Source: Lachnospiraceae bacterium UBA3645
GTDB taxonomy: Bacteria > Bacillota > Clostridia > Lachnospirales > Lachnospiraceae
DNA: 13,478 nt
Direction: 5' to 3'
Assembly: GCA_002373555.1 (NCBI GenBank)
Contig: DFKM01000221.1
Location: 2,258-15,735 of the forward strand
The notes beneath the pieces were generated by a model. That model had not been told where the DNA came from. It did no database searches and saw only the letters and a list, made by a program, of their open reading frames with translations. Positions within the stretch are counted from its first letter, which is position 1. The number at the start of each line of letters is the position of its first letter. The translations under genes and the position numbers were made by a program. Shown here in pieces: positions 8,630-13,473 of the stretch.

Positions 8630-8658
8630 ATTATAACAAAAGATGTGTAAAGTTTCAA
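8630..8658 (-). promoter_or_regulatory. promoter of the V/A-ATPase operon
   Basis: The minus strand reads TTGAAA (8658-8653), a 17-base spacer, then TATAAT (8635-8630), close to the sigma70/SigA consensus. Transcription would begin near 8623, giving a leader of about 89 bases that contains the terminator hairpin. It lies in the gap after the chromate-transporter stop. Confidence 0.8.
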
Positions 8659-8695
8659 TAAATAATATCACTTCGGCTCGACCGCTGGTTGAATC

Positions 8696-9313
8696 TTATC
8701 CGGCGAACCGGAACACGATCCCCACAATAGCCGCTGCCGCGAGGAAAAAGATCGGATGCAGGCCGCTGATCTTCTTCAGCACTTTATTTCCGCCGATTTT
8801 CTTCCCGAACATGCCCGGGTTCATGAAGAACCAGAGGATCAGTGCAAGGATCACCGCGTTCCACCGGATGTTTGCCAGTGCATTCGCCAGGAATGCCTGC
8901 TCGCCCGTATCGAACAGCGCGATCTTTGCGACGCCGAGACAGGCAGCCGCGATCAGGCCGGTGGAAGCAGGTCGAAGGCCGTAGAAGGCCCATTCGACAT
9001 ATTTGTTGTCCCGGAAGGCTTTCAGGATCCTGGCCACGATCAGGATGACCACGATCGATGGGAAGATCAGGCCCAGGGTCGCGACTGCGGATCCGACGGG
9101 TCCGCCGACAGTGTAGCCTGTATAGGTTGCCATATTGACGCCGATCGGGCCGGGCGTGCATTCGGAGACTGCGATCATATCCGCCAGCTGGTGCGTTGTG
9201 AACCAGCCGGTGTGTTTCGCCATATCCTGCAGGAACGGCACTGTGGCCAGACCACCGCCGACAGCGAACAGGCCGACCTTCGCGAATTCATAAAACAGAC
9301 GAAGATAGATCAT
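8696..9313 (-). CDS. chromate transporter (CHR family), second half-length partner
   Basis: This is a 205-residue membrane protein with one CHR domain. Visible family signatures are the glycine-rich entry FAVGGGLATVPFLQ (about 16-29) and SECTPGPIGVNMATYTGY (about 50-67), followed by several hydrophobic helices. Half-length CHR proteins are encoded as adjacent pairs, and the two halves are thought to act together as the equivalent of one full ChrA, exporting chromate or a related oxyanion. ATG 9313 overlaps the partner's TGA by four bases (ATGA), with a GGCGGTG ribosome binding site. The real substrate in an anaerobe is uncertain. Confidence 0.9.
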   Translation of the reverse strand: MIYLRLFYEFAKVGLFAVGGGLATVPFLQDMAKHTGWFTTHQLADMIAVSECTPGPIGVNMATYTGYTVGGPVGSAVATLGLIFPSIVVILIVARILKAFRDNKYVEWAFYGLRPASTGLIAAACLGVAKIALFDTGEQAFLANALANIRWNAVILALILWFFMNPGMFGKKIGGNKVLKKISGLHPIFFLAAAAIVGIVFRFAG

Positions 9314-9861
9314 TTTGCCGCACCGCCTTTCTGCAGAAATACCTGCGCAAGGATCCCGCAGGCACCTGCGAGCAGGACGAAGATGACCGGAGAAACATCA
9401 AAGATCATCGAGCCGAACAGGACAAGGACGAACAGACAGAGCGTCACCGCATCTTTGACAGATGTCTTCCCTAGCTTGATGACCGCCTTTAATATAAGTA
9501 CGAACACGCACACACGGATGCCGGTGAAGGCATCCTGCACGATCTTCAGCTCCGCAAAATTGGAGATGAAGGCCGCGATGATCGTGATCATAACGACGGA
9601 CGGGAAGACGACGCCCAGCGTGGCGACGATCCCGCCGATCACGCCGCAGTTCTTGCTGCCGATAAAAGTCGCGGTATTGACCGCGATGATGCCGGGCGTA
9701 CACTGTCCGATGGCATAGTAATCCATCAGTTCTTCATTGGTCGCCCATTTTTTGTTCTCCACGACTTCCTTCTGCAGGATCGGGAGCATGGCGTAGCCGC
9801 CGCCGAAAGTGAGCCCGCCCATCCGGGCGAAGGTAAGGAAAAGATCCAGTAATTCTTTCAT
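9310..9861 (-). CDS. chromate transporter (CHR family), first half-length partner
   Basis: This 183-residue single-domain CHR protein is the upstream member of the pair. It shows GGLTFGGGYAMLPILQKEVV (about 15-34) and IGQCTPGIIAVNTATFIG (about 51-68), the two hallmark segments, followed by four or five hydrophobic stretches. The start ATG 9861 has GGAGG six bases upstream. The two proteins are related but clearly divergent, as expected for N- and C-type partners that may insert in opposite orientations. They share a four-base overlap and one promoter. Confidence 0.92.
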   Translation of the reverse strand: MKELLDLFLTFARMGGLTFGGGYAMLPILQKEVVENKKWATNEELMDYYAIGQCTPGIIAVNTATFIGSKNCGVIGGIVATLGVVFPSVVMITIIAAFISNFAELKIVQDAFTGIRVCVFVLILKAVIKLGKTSVKDAVTLCLFVLVLFGSMIFDVSPVIFVLLAGACGILAQVFLQKGGAAK

Positions 9862-9890
9862 GTGATCCTCCGGTGATAATAGGTTTTTCT

Positions 9891-9919
9891 ATCATACTCC
9901 GTCCGGCGCGCGAATGCAA
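9891..9919 (-). promoter_or_regulatory. promoter of the chromate-transporter pair
   Basis: The minus strand shows TTGCAT (9919-9914), exactly 17 bases, then TATGAT (9896-9891). The predicted start of transcription is near 9884, about 22 bases before the ATG. No regulator gene lies beside the pair. Confidence 0.7.
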
Positions 9920-9935
9920 GGCAGGATGCACAGGA

Positions 9936-10009
9936 AGGGACAGAGGCCAGCTCCCTGTCCGCGGAGAGCCTGCAGCCCTAGGGAGGGCAGGGTGCTGGCC
10001 CCTGTCCCT
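9936..10009. repeat. large imperfect inverted repeat (REP/MITE-like hairpin)
   Basis: Two 25-base arms (9936-9960 and 9985-10009) are inverted copies of each other at 22 of 25 positions, with a 24-base centre that itself holds the palindrome CCCTAGGG (9976-9983). The core of each arm contains GGGACAG and GCCAGC or their complements. It lies in the spacer between the SH3-protein terminator and the chromate promoter. There is no T-tract next to it, so it is not a standard terminator. The form suggests a dispersed palindromic element, but copy number cannot be judged from one window. Confidence 0.7.
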
Positions 10010-10020
10010 CCGGCAAGACG

Positions 10021-10048
10021 AAAAAACGGCAGGGAATCATCCCTGCCG
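10021..10048 (-). terminator. intrinsic terminator of the SH3-domain gene
   Basis: On the minus strand CGGCAGGGA pairs perfectly with TCCCTGCCG (9 bp, four-base loop), followed by six T (10026-10021). It lies about 37 bases after the stop codon. Confidence 0.93.
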
Positions 10049-10057
10049 CTGCCAGTC

Positions 10058-10090
10058 TTTCATCAGCCTTTCATCAGCCTTTCATCAGCC
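10058..10090. repeat. three tandem copies of an 11-base unit at the SH3 gene end
   Basis: TTTCATCAGCC occurs three times head to tail (10058-10068, 10069-10079, 10080-10090) without a mismatch. The stop codon of the SH3 gene (10087-10085) lies in the unit nearest the gene, so changes in copy number would lengthen the 3' untranslated region but not the protein. Confidence 0.9.
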
Positions 10091-11041
10091 TTTTCCGACC
10101 CTGGACGTATCATCCGTGAAATGACCGCCCTTGATATAACCGATGCCTTTTTTGTATTTGATCTTGTACCATCCGTCACTCTCCTTCTCCAGGATCGTAA
10201 CAGTCTTGCCTTTTTTAACGGTGCCGATAATATTGCTCTTCGAAGCCTTGCTCATGGAGCTTCTTACATTGAGCGTCTCCGCCATGGTCTTCACCACGCC
10301 CTCAGAGCTGGCCTCTTTCGTGCTGTTCTTCAGATATTTCGATACGACATAACCGATCTTGTCATCATATTTTACCTTCACCCAGCCTTTTTCCTGCTCA
10401 CTCAGCAGCTCGACCTTGTTTCCCTTGGGGATCACGAGCATGACATTGGATTTCGACTTGGTGCTCATGCTGCTGCGCATGCGGAGTTTGGCGGTGGTCA
10501 CCTTGATCACCTTCTCCTCCACATCGGTATCCAGCAGATATTTTGCGGAAGCATAGCCGGATTTTCCCTTGTAATTGACCAGATACCAGCCGTTCTTGTA
10601 TTTTGTGATCACTTCGACGACCGCGTGCTTCGGCATGGTCCGGATAATATTGTCTTTCTTCGACTGATCCATGGATGTACGAAGACGGAGGTTGGCCGTC
10701 GTCTTCATCTTATCCGTGTTATCCTTCAGATAACCGCCTTTTACGAAACCGGCTTTTCCATCATACAGGACACCGTACCAGTTATTGGCTTCTCTGCTGC
10801 GGATGATCACGACCTTGTTCTTCGGGATGACCATCAGGATATTATTTTCTTTCGTGCTCTTGCTGCTGCGCATCCTGAGATTGGATGTGGTGCGCGCAGT
10901 ATGACTGGATGCAGACACATCGCCTGCAGAGACATTTTTGCGGCTGCTGGTCTTTGTCGCCGCCTGCACGCCGGGGGCAAAGCTGATCAGCACAGCCATC
11001 AGCAGGACCATGACGGAAATACGGCCCATGTGTTTCTTCAT
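10085..11041 (-). CDS. secreted protein with four bacterial SH3 (SH3b) repeats
   Basis: The product has 318 residues. Residues 1-27 form a signal peptide (Lys/Arg start, hydrophobic core VMVLLMAVLISF, AxA-type site at VQA). After a Ser/Thr-rich linker there are four SH3b repeats at about 49-106, 112-170, 178-238 and 249-309. Each has an N-terminal LRMRSS/LNVRSS motif, a central KG/PK turn, GW or NW plus a YKGK-like strand, and GY(I/V/A). The mature protein is very lysine-rich. SH3b repeats bind peptidoglycan or mediate wall attachment; there is no catalytic domain, so a wall-binding or sensor role is inferred. ATG 11041 has AAGGAGG nine bases upstream. It is monocistronic between its own promoter and terminator. 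Confidence 0.88.
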   Translation of the reverse strand: MKKHMGRISVMVLLMAVLISFAPGVQAATKTSSRKNVSAGDVSASSHTARTTSNLRMRSSKSTKENNILMVIPKNKVVIIRSREANNWYGVLYDGKAGFVKGGYLKDNTDKMKTTANLRLRTSMDQSKKDNIIRTMPKHAVVEVITKYKNGWYLVNYKGKSGYASAKYLLDTDVEEKVIKVTTAKLRMRSSMSTKSKSNVMLVIPKGNKVELLSEQEKGWVKVKYDDKIGYVVSKYLKNSTKEASSEGVVKTMAETLNVRSSMSKASKSNIIGTVKKGKTVTILEKESDGWYKIKYKKGIGYIKGGHFTDDTSRVGKG

Positions 11042-11075
11042 TTCGTTTCCTCCTTACAAATGGACTATGTTATAA

Positions 11076-11113
11076 ATTATACAATGTTCGCCCATCTGCT
11101 TCCACACGGAAGT
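11076..11113 (-). promoter_or_regulatory. promoter of the SH3-domain gene with an overlapping dyad
   Basis: The minus strand has a perfect TATAAT (11081-11076) about 35 bases before the ATG. At a 17-base distance the -35 (TGGAAG, 11104-11099) is poor. A dyad CTTCC-N4-GGAAG (11100-11113) overlaps that weak -35, so a protein binding there could activate or block the promoter. The -10 is well supported; the operator is conjecture. Confidence 0.6.
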
Positions 11114-11141
11114 GTTTCAGATATACGGAAGAATTCCTTAA

Positions 11142-11193
11142 TTTTTAAAAGCGGCTTCTCCGACTGCCCGTTCTGGCTGTCAGAAAAGCCGCT
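11142..11193 (-). terminator. intrinsic terminator after the 39-residue gene
   Basis: On the minus strand 11193-11179 pairs along all 15 bases with 11164-11150, including two G-U pairs; three more pairs close inside the loop (11175-11177 with 11166-11168). The same positions are C/A mismatches in plus-strand RNA, so the hairpin is built for minus-strand transcripts. It is followed by TTTTAAAAATT, a short, imperfect U-tract. It begins 24 bases after the small gene's stop. Confidence 0.75.
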
Positions 11194-11217
11194 CTTCCTT
11201 TGTCTTTTCCATGATGA

Positions 11218-11337
11218 TTATTTTCCCATGATGAACTTTGTCTGATCCGCAGGAATTTCATAAATGCTGTCTGCGATATAATCGACATATACTGCAGCAA
11301 GGCAGCTTGTAATTGCTTTCTTAATCTTTCCGAACAT
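11218..11337 (-). CDS. small 39-residue protein of unknown function
   Basis: The frame runs ATG to TAA and encodes 39 residues, starting MFGKIKKAITSCLAAVYV and ending FIMGK. Evidence that it is real: GGAGGTG lies seven bases before the ATG, a hairpin terminator follows the stop, and a probable promoter and leader precede it. The N-terminal half can form a basic amphipathic helix (K4, K6, K7 on one side) with a single Cys at 12; the C-terminal half is more acidic (D19, D23, E27, D31). There is no Gly-Gly leader, no clear AgrD pattern and no full membrane span. No toxin, peptide-pheromone or regulator gene is adjacent. I do not recognise the family. Confidence 0.6.
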   Translation of the reverse strand: MFGKIKKAITSCLAAVYVDYIADSIYEIPADQTKFIMGK

Positions 11338-11361
11338 TTTTACACCTCCAACCACTTGAAT

Positions 11362-11385
11362 GACATATATTTACGACATATATTT
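11362..11385. repeat. direct repeat GACATATATTT x2 in the small gene's leader
   Basis: GACATATATTT occurs at 11362-11372 and 11375-11385, a 13-base period. On the minus strand the copies read AAATATATGTC and lie between the probable promoter and the ribosome binding site of the 39-residue gene. It may be a regulator site or simply AT-rich DNA; no matching regulator is in the window. Confidence 0.6.
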
Positions 11386-11405
11386 GTGTTTTTCACACGA
11401 GTGGT

Positions 11406-11434
11406 ACTATATCACGTTCAAACCAAATAGTGAA
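11406..11434 (-). promoter_or_regulatory. probable promoter of the 39-residue gene
   Basis: The minus strand shows TTCACT (11434-11429), 17 bases, TATAGT (11411-11406). The -10 matches five of six consensus bases and the -35 four. Transcription would start near 11399, leaving a leader of about 62 bases that contains the direct repeat. Confidence 0.5.
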
Positions 11435-11665
11435 CTGATTTTCCTATCTTTACCGGCACTTCCAATTAATTTTAAAAATCAAATTGTTTTAAAACATTAT
11501 AAATATAAGAAGGCAATACAGCGATTTTTTACGCAGGTGCGGCAGCAAAACCAGAGCGAACCAGATGCCTGCATGGATCATGCGTTTCAAACTGTTCCAT
11601 TCTCGTCAAACACAAATCTGCTGTTCCAAGGCAATTCGGAACATTCTGTTTTTTTGTGTTCGGCA
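11435..11665. other. AT-rich spacer without a convincing gene
   Basis: Between the divergent promoters I see no frame with a ribosome binding site. A plus-strand open frame crosses the stretch but starts without one and runs through the next promoter. A weak hairpin TGTTCC-N10-GGAACA (11622-11643) is followed after five bases by seven T and could stop plus-strand readthrough. Composition is clearly more AT-rich than the ATPase region. Confidence 0.5.
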
Positions 11666-11694
11666 TTGACAAACTGATCTTCTTCATTTATAGT
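11666..11694 (+). promoter_or_regulatory. strong promoter of the PD-(D/E)XK-fold gene
   Basis: TTGACA (11666-11671), a 17-base spacer and TATAGT (11689-11694) form a near-perfect SigA promoter. Transcription would begin near 11701, giving an untranslated leader of roughly 105 bases before the TTG start at 11807. Confidence 0.85.
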
Positions 11695-11806
11695 TTGATT
11701 ATTCTGATTATTGTCATCATTTCATCTATTTATCAGTTTTTGCAACGTTTTGTCTTCTTTTCATTCACTTTTTGTCTTGATAATTCATACGAAAACGGAG
11801 GGTACC

Positions 11807-12625
11807 TTGACATTATTCGAACGCATTCTCATGGAAAAACGAAGGCTCGAAGCAGATCTTTCAGCGATTGAGCAGCAGCTGCAGAATTCTCCCGCCGGCT
11901 GTCTGATGTGCCACAAAAACGGAAATTCTTTCAAATATTATCAGCGGATCCCGAATAAAAATGATCCTGCTCTTCCCGTGATCCGGTATCTGAACCGGCA
12001 GGCGGATGCACTGAAAAAATCTCTGGCATTGAAAACGATCCTGCAAAGCAGAAAGGCCGATATCCGGAATGAACTGAAAGCAGTAAACGCTTATCTCCGC
12101 ATCCACAAAGCCCCGGAAACACAGGAATTTCTCCGAGTCCGTCATTCTCCGGGACTGCAGCGTATGCTGTCCTCAGACAGTCATGCATTTCCATATACTA
12201 CTTTAAGTGAAGAATTGAAAGCCTGGGAGAGTCAGGATTATCCGACCTTGCAGGATCATACTGATAATAAAAAATTTCAAACAGAAAAAGGAGAAAAGGT
12301 CCGGTCAAAATCAGAGATGCTGATCGCGCATCTTCTTTATTCGAACAACATTCCTTATCGGTATGAATGTCAGCTGAAACTGAATTACACGGAATACTAT
12401 CCGGATTTTACCGTAAGACATCCTGAAACAGGCGATCTTGTCATCTGGGAGCATTTCGGTTTAATGGATGATCCCGCGTATGTAAGAGCAGCCGCAAGAA
12501 AGATCAAGGATTATATAGAAGCAGGCTTCATCCCCGGGAAGACCCTGATCATGACTTTTGAATCGGAAAAATATCCTTTTGATTTTCAACAAATACAGGA
12601 TATCATACAGGAACGATTCCTCTGA
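11807..12625 (+). CDS. orphan PD-(D/E)XK nuclease-fold protein, function unknown
   Basis: From TTG 11807 the product has 272 residues. I choose this start because GGAGG stands six bases upstream; the frame stays open back to 11711, but that part has no ribosome binding site and lies at the predicted transcription start. Residues 1-100 are charged helices enclosing a Cys-x2-Cys and tyrosine-rich turn (GCLMCHKNG, KYYQR). Residues 165-250 look like a restriction-endonuclease core: RSKSE with E170, YYPDF with D200, then WEHFG with E215, where the usual ExK lysine is absent. The helix VRAAARKIKDY and strand TLIMTFE follow. I associate this arrangement with uncharacterised proteins of gut Clostridia. 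No methylase, helicase or defence partner is nearby. Nuclease activity is inferred and may be lost. Confidence 0.75.
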   Translation: MTLFERILMEKRRLEADLSAIEQQLQNSPAGCLMCHKNGNSFKYYQRIPNKNDPALPVIRYLNRQADALKKSLALKTILQSRKADIRNELKAVNAYLRIHKAPETQEFLRVRHSPGLQRMLSSDSHAFPYTTLSEELKAWESQDYPTLQDHTDNKKFQTEKGEKVRSKSEMLIAHLLYSNNIPYRYECQLKLNYTEYYPDFTVRHPETGDLVIWEHFGLMDDPAYVRAAARKIKDYIEAGFIPGKTLIMTFESEKYPFDFQQIQDIIQERFL

Positions 12626-12633
12626 CAGCTTTG

Positions 12634-12649
12634 TTTTCTGATCAGAAAA
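12634..12649. repeat. perfect 16-base palindrome after the nuclease-fold gene
   Basis: TTTTCTGATCAGAAAA lies nine bases after the TGA stop. TGAC (12623-12626) and GTCA (12650-12653) sit outside it as a further inverted pair. There is no loop and no following T-tract, so it is a poor terminator; a protein-binding site is possible. Confidence 0.6.
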
Positions 12650-12808
12650 GTCAGTGTGCAGCGCTGTTTTCCTGTTTCAAAACTTAAATCAATGGAAGTA
12701 TGCTGATTTGGGTGTACAGCTCAATCTTTTACTCCGCGATACCCTGAATTTCAGAGAAAAAGCTAATCATGCCCTGGAAATCTTCTGTACGCAAGCTTTT
12801 TTTGAAAG

Positions 12809-12863
12809 ACGCTACCCTTTTTTCGCTGCAATCATTTCTAAAGCGAACGAAAAAGGGTAGCGT
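12809..12863. repeat. long inverted repeat, 14 bp perfect plus 5 bp inner
   Basis: ACGCTACCCTTTTT (12809-12822) is matched exactly by its complement at 12850-12863. Inside, TCGCT (12823-12827) pairs with AGCGA (12842-12846) across a three-base bulge, leaving a 14-base loop. Neither strand has a U-tract after the stem, so it is unlike a standard terminator. It may be a small mobile-element end or relic, or a processing or stability hairpin. Confidence 0.8.
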
Positions 12864-12896
12864 ATGGCAAATCTGTCATCACAAAACCCGATTTGC

Positions 12897-12924
12897 TTGA
12901 GAAAGCTCATGCTTCTCTTATAAT
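12897..12924 (+). promoter_or_regulatory. candidate orphan promoter
   Basis: TTGAGA (12897-12902), 16 bases, TATAAT (12919-12924). A transcript from about 12931 would run towards the riboswitch without meeting a clear gene; the only nearby start (ATG 12949, weak AGGA) gives 20 residues. It could produce a small RNA or be a chance match. Confidence 0.35.
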
Positions 12925-13189
12925 TCGGGGTATTGTATCAGGAAATTGATGTTTAAAAACCCAAAATCTCTGCCAGACACAAAAAAGGTCTCAAATCGCC
13001 CCTGCCAATAAGCCAAATCCTGCATTTCTTCATCCTCTTTCCCGCATCCGGAAGCGATACCTGTCCCCCACAAAACCGGCTCCTGCCCTCCAGCAAACTG
13101 TCCGCCGCCCCAGGCCCGCCGAATTTACTGTAATTGAAGCTCACCGCCGTTCCAAACGCTTTTATCTGTATTTGTCTTCCAATTTCCCA

Positions 13190-13218
13190 TTGCATTCTCC
13201 CGCCGTATGTGCTATAGT
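13190..13218 (+). promoter_or_regulatory. promoter of the glycine-riboswitch transcript
   Basis: TTGCAT (13190-13195), a 17-base spacer, TATAGT (13213-13218). Transcription is expected near 13225, about 20 bases before the first leader hairpin. Confidence 0.8.
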
Positions 13219-13244
13219 TCTTCCAACAATTCAATACCGGTGAA

Positions 13245-13270
13245 GCATGCGGAATGCAAAGACCGCATGC
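13245..13270 (+). ncRNA. 5' flanking hairpin of the glycine riboswitch
   Basis: GCATGCGG (13245-13252) pairs perfectly with CCGCATGC (13263-13270) around a 10-base loop, directly before the aptamer. It may be a leader-stabilising stem or a 5' ghost-type helix that docks on the aptamer. Confidence 0.6.
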
Positions 13271-13356
13271 GGAGGAACTCTCGAGAAACCCGTTAAATCG
13301 GGAGCCGAAGGTGCAAGGCGCAAGCCGAATCTCTCAGGCAAAAGGACAGAGCGACA
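13271..13356 (+). ncRNA. glycine riboswitch, single aptamer
   Basis: The sequence has the glycine aptamer's conserved core: GAGCCGAAGGTGCAA (consensus GCGCCGAAGGnGCAA; here 13302-13315), then TCTCAGGCAAAAGGACAGAG (13332-13351). P1 forms between CTCT (13278-13281) and AGAG (13348-13351), P2 between GAGA (13283-13286) and TCTC (13332-13335), and CCCG/CGGG makes the next helix. Only one aptamer is present. It binds glycine in the nascent RNA and controls a plus-strand gene beyond the window, through the terminator at 13413-13440. Known targets are glycine-cleavage genes and sodium/amino-acid symporters; which one is here cannot be seen. Confidence 0.95.
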
Positions 13357-13362
13357 TCAAAA

Positions 13363-13396
13363 AATATCCGCAATAAATGAACCATCCGCAGATATT
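13363..13396 (+). ncRNA. 3' hairpin next to the aptamer, possible ghost aptamer
   Basis: AATATCCGC (13363-13371) pairs with GCAGATATT (13388-13396) in a nine-position stem with one C/A mismatch and a 16-base loop. Single glycine aptamers are known to need a short adjacent stem-loop, called a ghost aptamer, that replaces the contacts of a second aptamer. This hairpin, starting seven bases after the aptamer, is a fitting candidate. Confidence 0.55.
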
Positions 13397-13412
13397 CCTT
13401 TGACTAGTATCA

Positions 13413-13440
13413 GGAGTTGCTCCGAAAGCAGCTCCTTTTT
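13413..13440 (+). terminator. intrinsic terminator, expression platform of the glycine riboswitch
   Basis: GGAGTTGCT (13413-13421) pairs with AGCAGCTCC (13427-13435), nine pairs with one G-U and a five-base loop, followed by TTTTTC and more T. It lies about 60 bases after the aptamer and before any gene, as in transcription-terminating riboswitches. AACTCT (13276-13281) on the 5' side of P1 can pair with GGAGTT (13413-13418), a possible antiterminator. Confidence 0.88.
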
Positions 13441-13456
13441 CTTTTCTCTTATGATA

Positions 13457-13473
13457 GGCGTTTGCGAAACGCC
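13457..13473 (+). repeat. short perfect hairpin at the right edge
   Basis: GGCGTTT and AAACGCC form a perfect 7-bp stem with a three-base loop, 17 bases after the terminator's first T-run. It lies in the leader of the unseen downstream gene and may help mRNA stability or be part of a larger structure cut by the window. Confidence 0.5.

Larger units (their letters stand above)
12626..13189. other. intergenic stretch without a convincing gene
   Basis: Two open frames occur here (plus 12654-12860 and minus 12953-13234). They begin with GTG or TTG, lack ribosome binding sites and run into the hairpin or the riboswitch promoter, so I do not call them. What can be supported is a palindrome just after the nuclease-fold gene, a long inverted repeat and a candidate promoter, each listed separately. 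Confidence 0.5.

Noticed and set aside
11218..11337. AgrD-like cyclic peptide precursor
   Set aside because: The helix-Cys arrangement is loosely similar, but the Cys sits at position 12, the usual C-terminal recognition pattern is missing, and no AgrB, kinase or regulator gene is adjacent.
11360..11677. Plus-strand 105-residue open frame in the AT-rich spacer
   Set aside because: No ribosome binding site, low-complexity start, and it runs through the consensus promoter at 11666-11694 and the promoter of the opposite small gene.
11711..11806. Upstream in-frame extension of the nuclease-fold protein with a hydrophobic N-terminus resembling a membrane segment
   Set aside because: No ribosome binding site at TTG 11711, which lies about ten bases from the predicted transcription start; the TTG at 11807 has GGAGG at correct spacing.
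12654..12860. Plus-strand 68-residue open frame after the nuclease-fold gene
   Set aside because: GTG start, no ribosome binding site, and its end lies inside the long inverted repeat.
13052..13070. Possible partial copy of the 9936-10009 palindromic element
   Set aside because: Only the 8-mer CCTGTCCC is shared clearly; this is too short to claim a second copy.
12953..13234. Minus-strand 93-residue open frame
   Set aside because: It starts with TTG without a ribosome binding site, overlaps the riboswitch promoter on the other strand, and shows no recognisable domain.
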